Shown: one piece after another, positions 5,546 to 6,319 of the stretch | How positions within the stretch are numbered: the stretch's first letter is position 1 | Layout of the letters: each line of letters starts with the position of its first letter | Assembly (NCBI GenBank): GCA_041484845.1 | Contig: JBGPIK010000395.1 | Span: 1-6,319, forward strand | DNA from: JBGPIK01 sp041484845 | Lineage (GTDB): Bacteria > Desulfobacterota > Binatia > UBA9968 | Reading direction: 5' to 3' | Length of the DNA: 6,319 nt | Made by a program: the position numbers and the translations under genes | Notes under the pieces: model-generated | Database searches by the model: none | Told to the model about the DNA's origin: nothing | The model's input: only the letters and a program-made list of their open reading frames with translations

Positions 5546-6319
5546 CAGCACAAAAAGCAGCCTCCGGCCGCTCCGGGCAACCGGTGGAGAAGAAAAACAT
5601 GAAGGAGGTCAAGAAGCTCATCGACTTGGGCAAGGAGAAGGGCTATCTGACCTACGATGATGTTAATGACATGCTTCCCGCCGAGGTTGTGTCGCCGGAC
5701 CAAATTGATGACGTCATGTCCATTTTTGGCGAAATGGATATTGAAGTTGTGGATGCTAACCAGCGAGTGTCGCTAAGCGGCGCCAGCGAAGAACTGGCCG
5801 AAGAGGAGGAAGAAGAAAAAGAGATCGAAAGCGAAGTGGACGGAGACATGGTCGGCAAGACCGGCGACCCCGTGCGCATGTATCTGCGCGAAATGGGCAC
5901 CGTCTCTCTCTTGAGCCGCGAGGGAGAGGTCGAGATTGCCAAAAAAATTGAACAGGGTGAAAAACAGGTGATCGATGAGGTCCTGTCCAGTCCCATAGCC
6001 TTGACTTACGTGCTCGATCTTGGCGAGAAACTGGCTCAGCACGAGATTCGCGTTCGGGAAATCATCAAGGAAGAAGGAGAGGAAGACGCGGAATATCTGG
6101 AGCAGGAAGAGATACATGAAAAGAGATTGCTCGAGCAAATTGCGAAAATTCGCCGCACGGCCAATGAATTAGAAAGAATTAAAAGAGAGGCCGACGGTAA
6201 GCGTGTCTCGGCACAGCGGAGGCAAGCGCTCTTAAATAGCGCGGGAAAATACGAGGAGAAGATTATCCAGGGGCTGAAGGCATTGCAACTGAATCGAAGA
6301 CAAACCGAAGCGATCGCCG
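5473..6319 (+). CDS. rpoD: RNA polymerase sigma factor RpoD (sigma-70), partial, N-terminal part
   Basis: The frame is open to the right edge (282 codons from ATG 5473). It is the housekeeping sigma factor that directs RNA polymerase to promoters. Numbering from 5473, region 1.1 spans about 43-95 (VKKLIDLGKEKGYLTYDDVND, then DQIDDVMSIFGEMDIEVVD). An acidic linker (108-125, six Glu in a row) follows. Region 1.2 is GDPVRMYLREMGTVSLLSREGEVEIAKKIE (131-160), and the start of the non-conserved region has a charged, coiled-coil-like stretch. Regions 2-4 lie outside the window. Two starts are plausible. ATG 5473 has GAGG at 8-nt spacing (5461-5464), overlaps dnaG by 73 bp and adds a 42-residue basic N-terminus. 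ATG 5599 has GGAGA at 8-nt spacing (5586-5590), leaves a 53-bp gap after dnaG and begins right at region 1.1. I show the longer form because lysine-rich extensions occur in related sigma factors, but the choice is open. Confidence 0.96.
   Translation, partial: MARGRPKKTPTRTPKVRAENDHPVAAQKAASGRSGQPVEKKNMKEVKKLIDLGKEKGYLTYDDVNDMLPAEVVSPDQIDDVMSIFGEMDIEVVDANQRVSLSGASEELAEEEEEEKEIESEVDGDMVGKTGDPVRMYLREMGTVSLLSREGEVEIAKKIEQGEKQVIDEVLSSPIALTYVLDLGEKLAQHEIRVREIIKEEGEEDAEYLEQEEIHEKRLLEQIAKIRRTANELERIKREADGKRVSAQRRQALLNSAGKYEEKIIQGLKALQLNRRQTEAIA
5586..5590 (+). promoter_or_regulatory. Ribosome-binding site for the alternative (shorter) rpoD start at 5599
   Basis: GGAGA lies 8 nt before the in-frame ATG at 5599, an ideal spacing. 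Starting here would give an RpoD that begins MKEVKKLIDLG, directly at region 1.1 and without the basic extension. It competes with the GAGG at 5461-5464 that serves ATG 5473 inside dnaG. Confidence 0.45.

Overview
The window is ordinary bacterial chromosome, moderately GC-rich. It has two parts. The left part holds two divergent genes separated by a small repeat element. The right part is a macromolecular-synthesis (MMS) operon that carries the core ribosome, replication and sigma-factor genes. All dense coding fits standard bacterial genes with Shine-Dalgarno (SD) signals. The early part of the RpoD protein (region 1.1, then an acidic linker, then GDPVRMYLREMGTVSLL) looks like that of deltaproteobacterial-type lineages. 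The exact phylum cannot be fixed from this sequence; an uncultured deltaproteobacterium-like or NC10/Binatota-like lineage is a guess.

Positions 1-1044 (minus strand) encode the first 348 residues of an NnrS-family membrane protein, whose C-terminus lies off the left edge. Its leader (about 1045-1125) contains interleaved inverted repeats and a 9-bp direct repeat. Positions 1149-1328 hold a non-coding, palindromic MITE-like element. It has 19-bp terminal inverted repeats and a third, internal copy of the end sequence. About 20 bp further on, a glycerophosphodiester phosphodiesterase (1348-2070, plus) begins. It ends in a terminator-like hairpin that includes its stop codon.

Positions 2071-2207 show no gene. 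A good sigma-70 promoter (TTGACT, 16 nt, TAGAAT; 2208-2235) and a very G-rich leader precede rpsU (bS21). Then follow yqeY, a 224-nt gap of unclear content, cvpA, dnaG (primase) and rpoD (housekeeping sigma factor, cut by the right edge), all on the plus strand. This is the classical rpsU-dnaG-rpoD operon with yqeY and cvpA inserted. It couples translation initiation (bS21), replication priming (DnaG) and transcription (RpoD).

The junctions are the most interesting part of the operon. There is a GTGA overlap at the cvpA start, an SD that abuts the dnaG start codon, and either a 73-bp dnaG/rpoD overlap or a later rpoD start. I saw no CRISPR array, tRNA, rRNA, defence system or biosynthetic cluster, and nothing that amounts to a wholly new system. 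The findings concern regulatory architecture and a repeat element.
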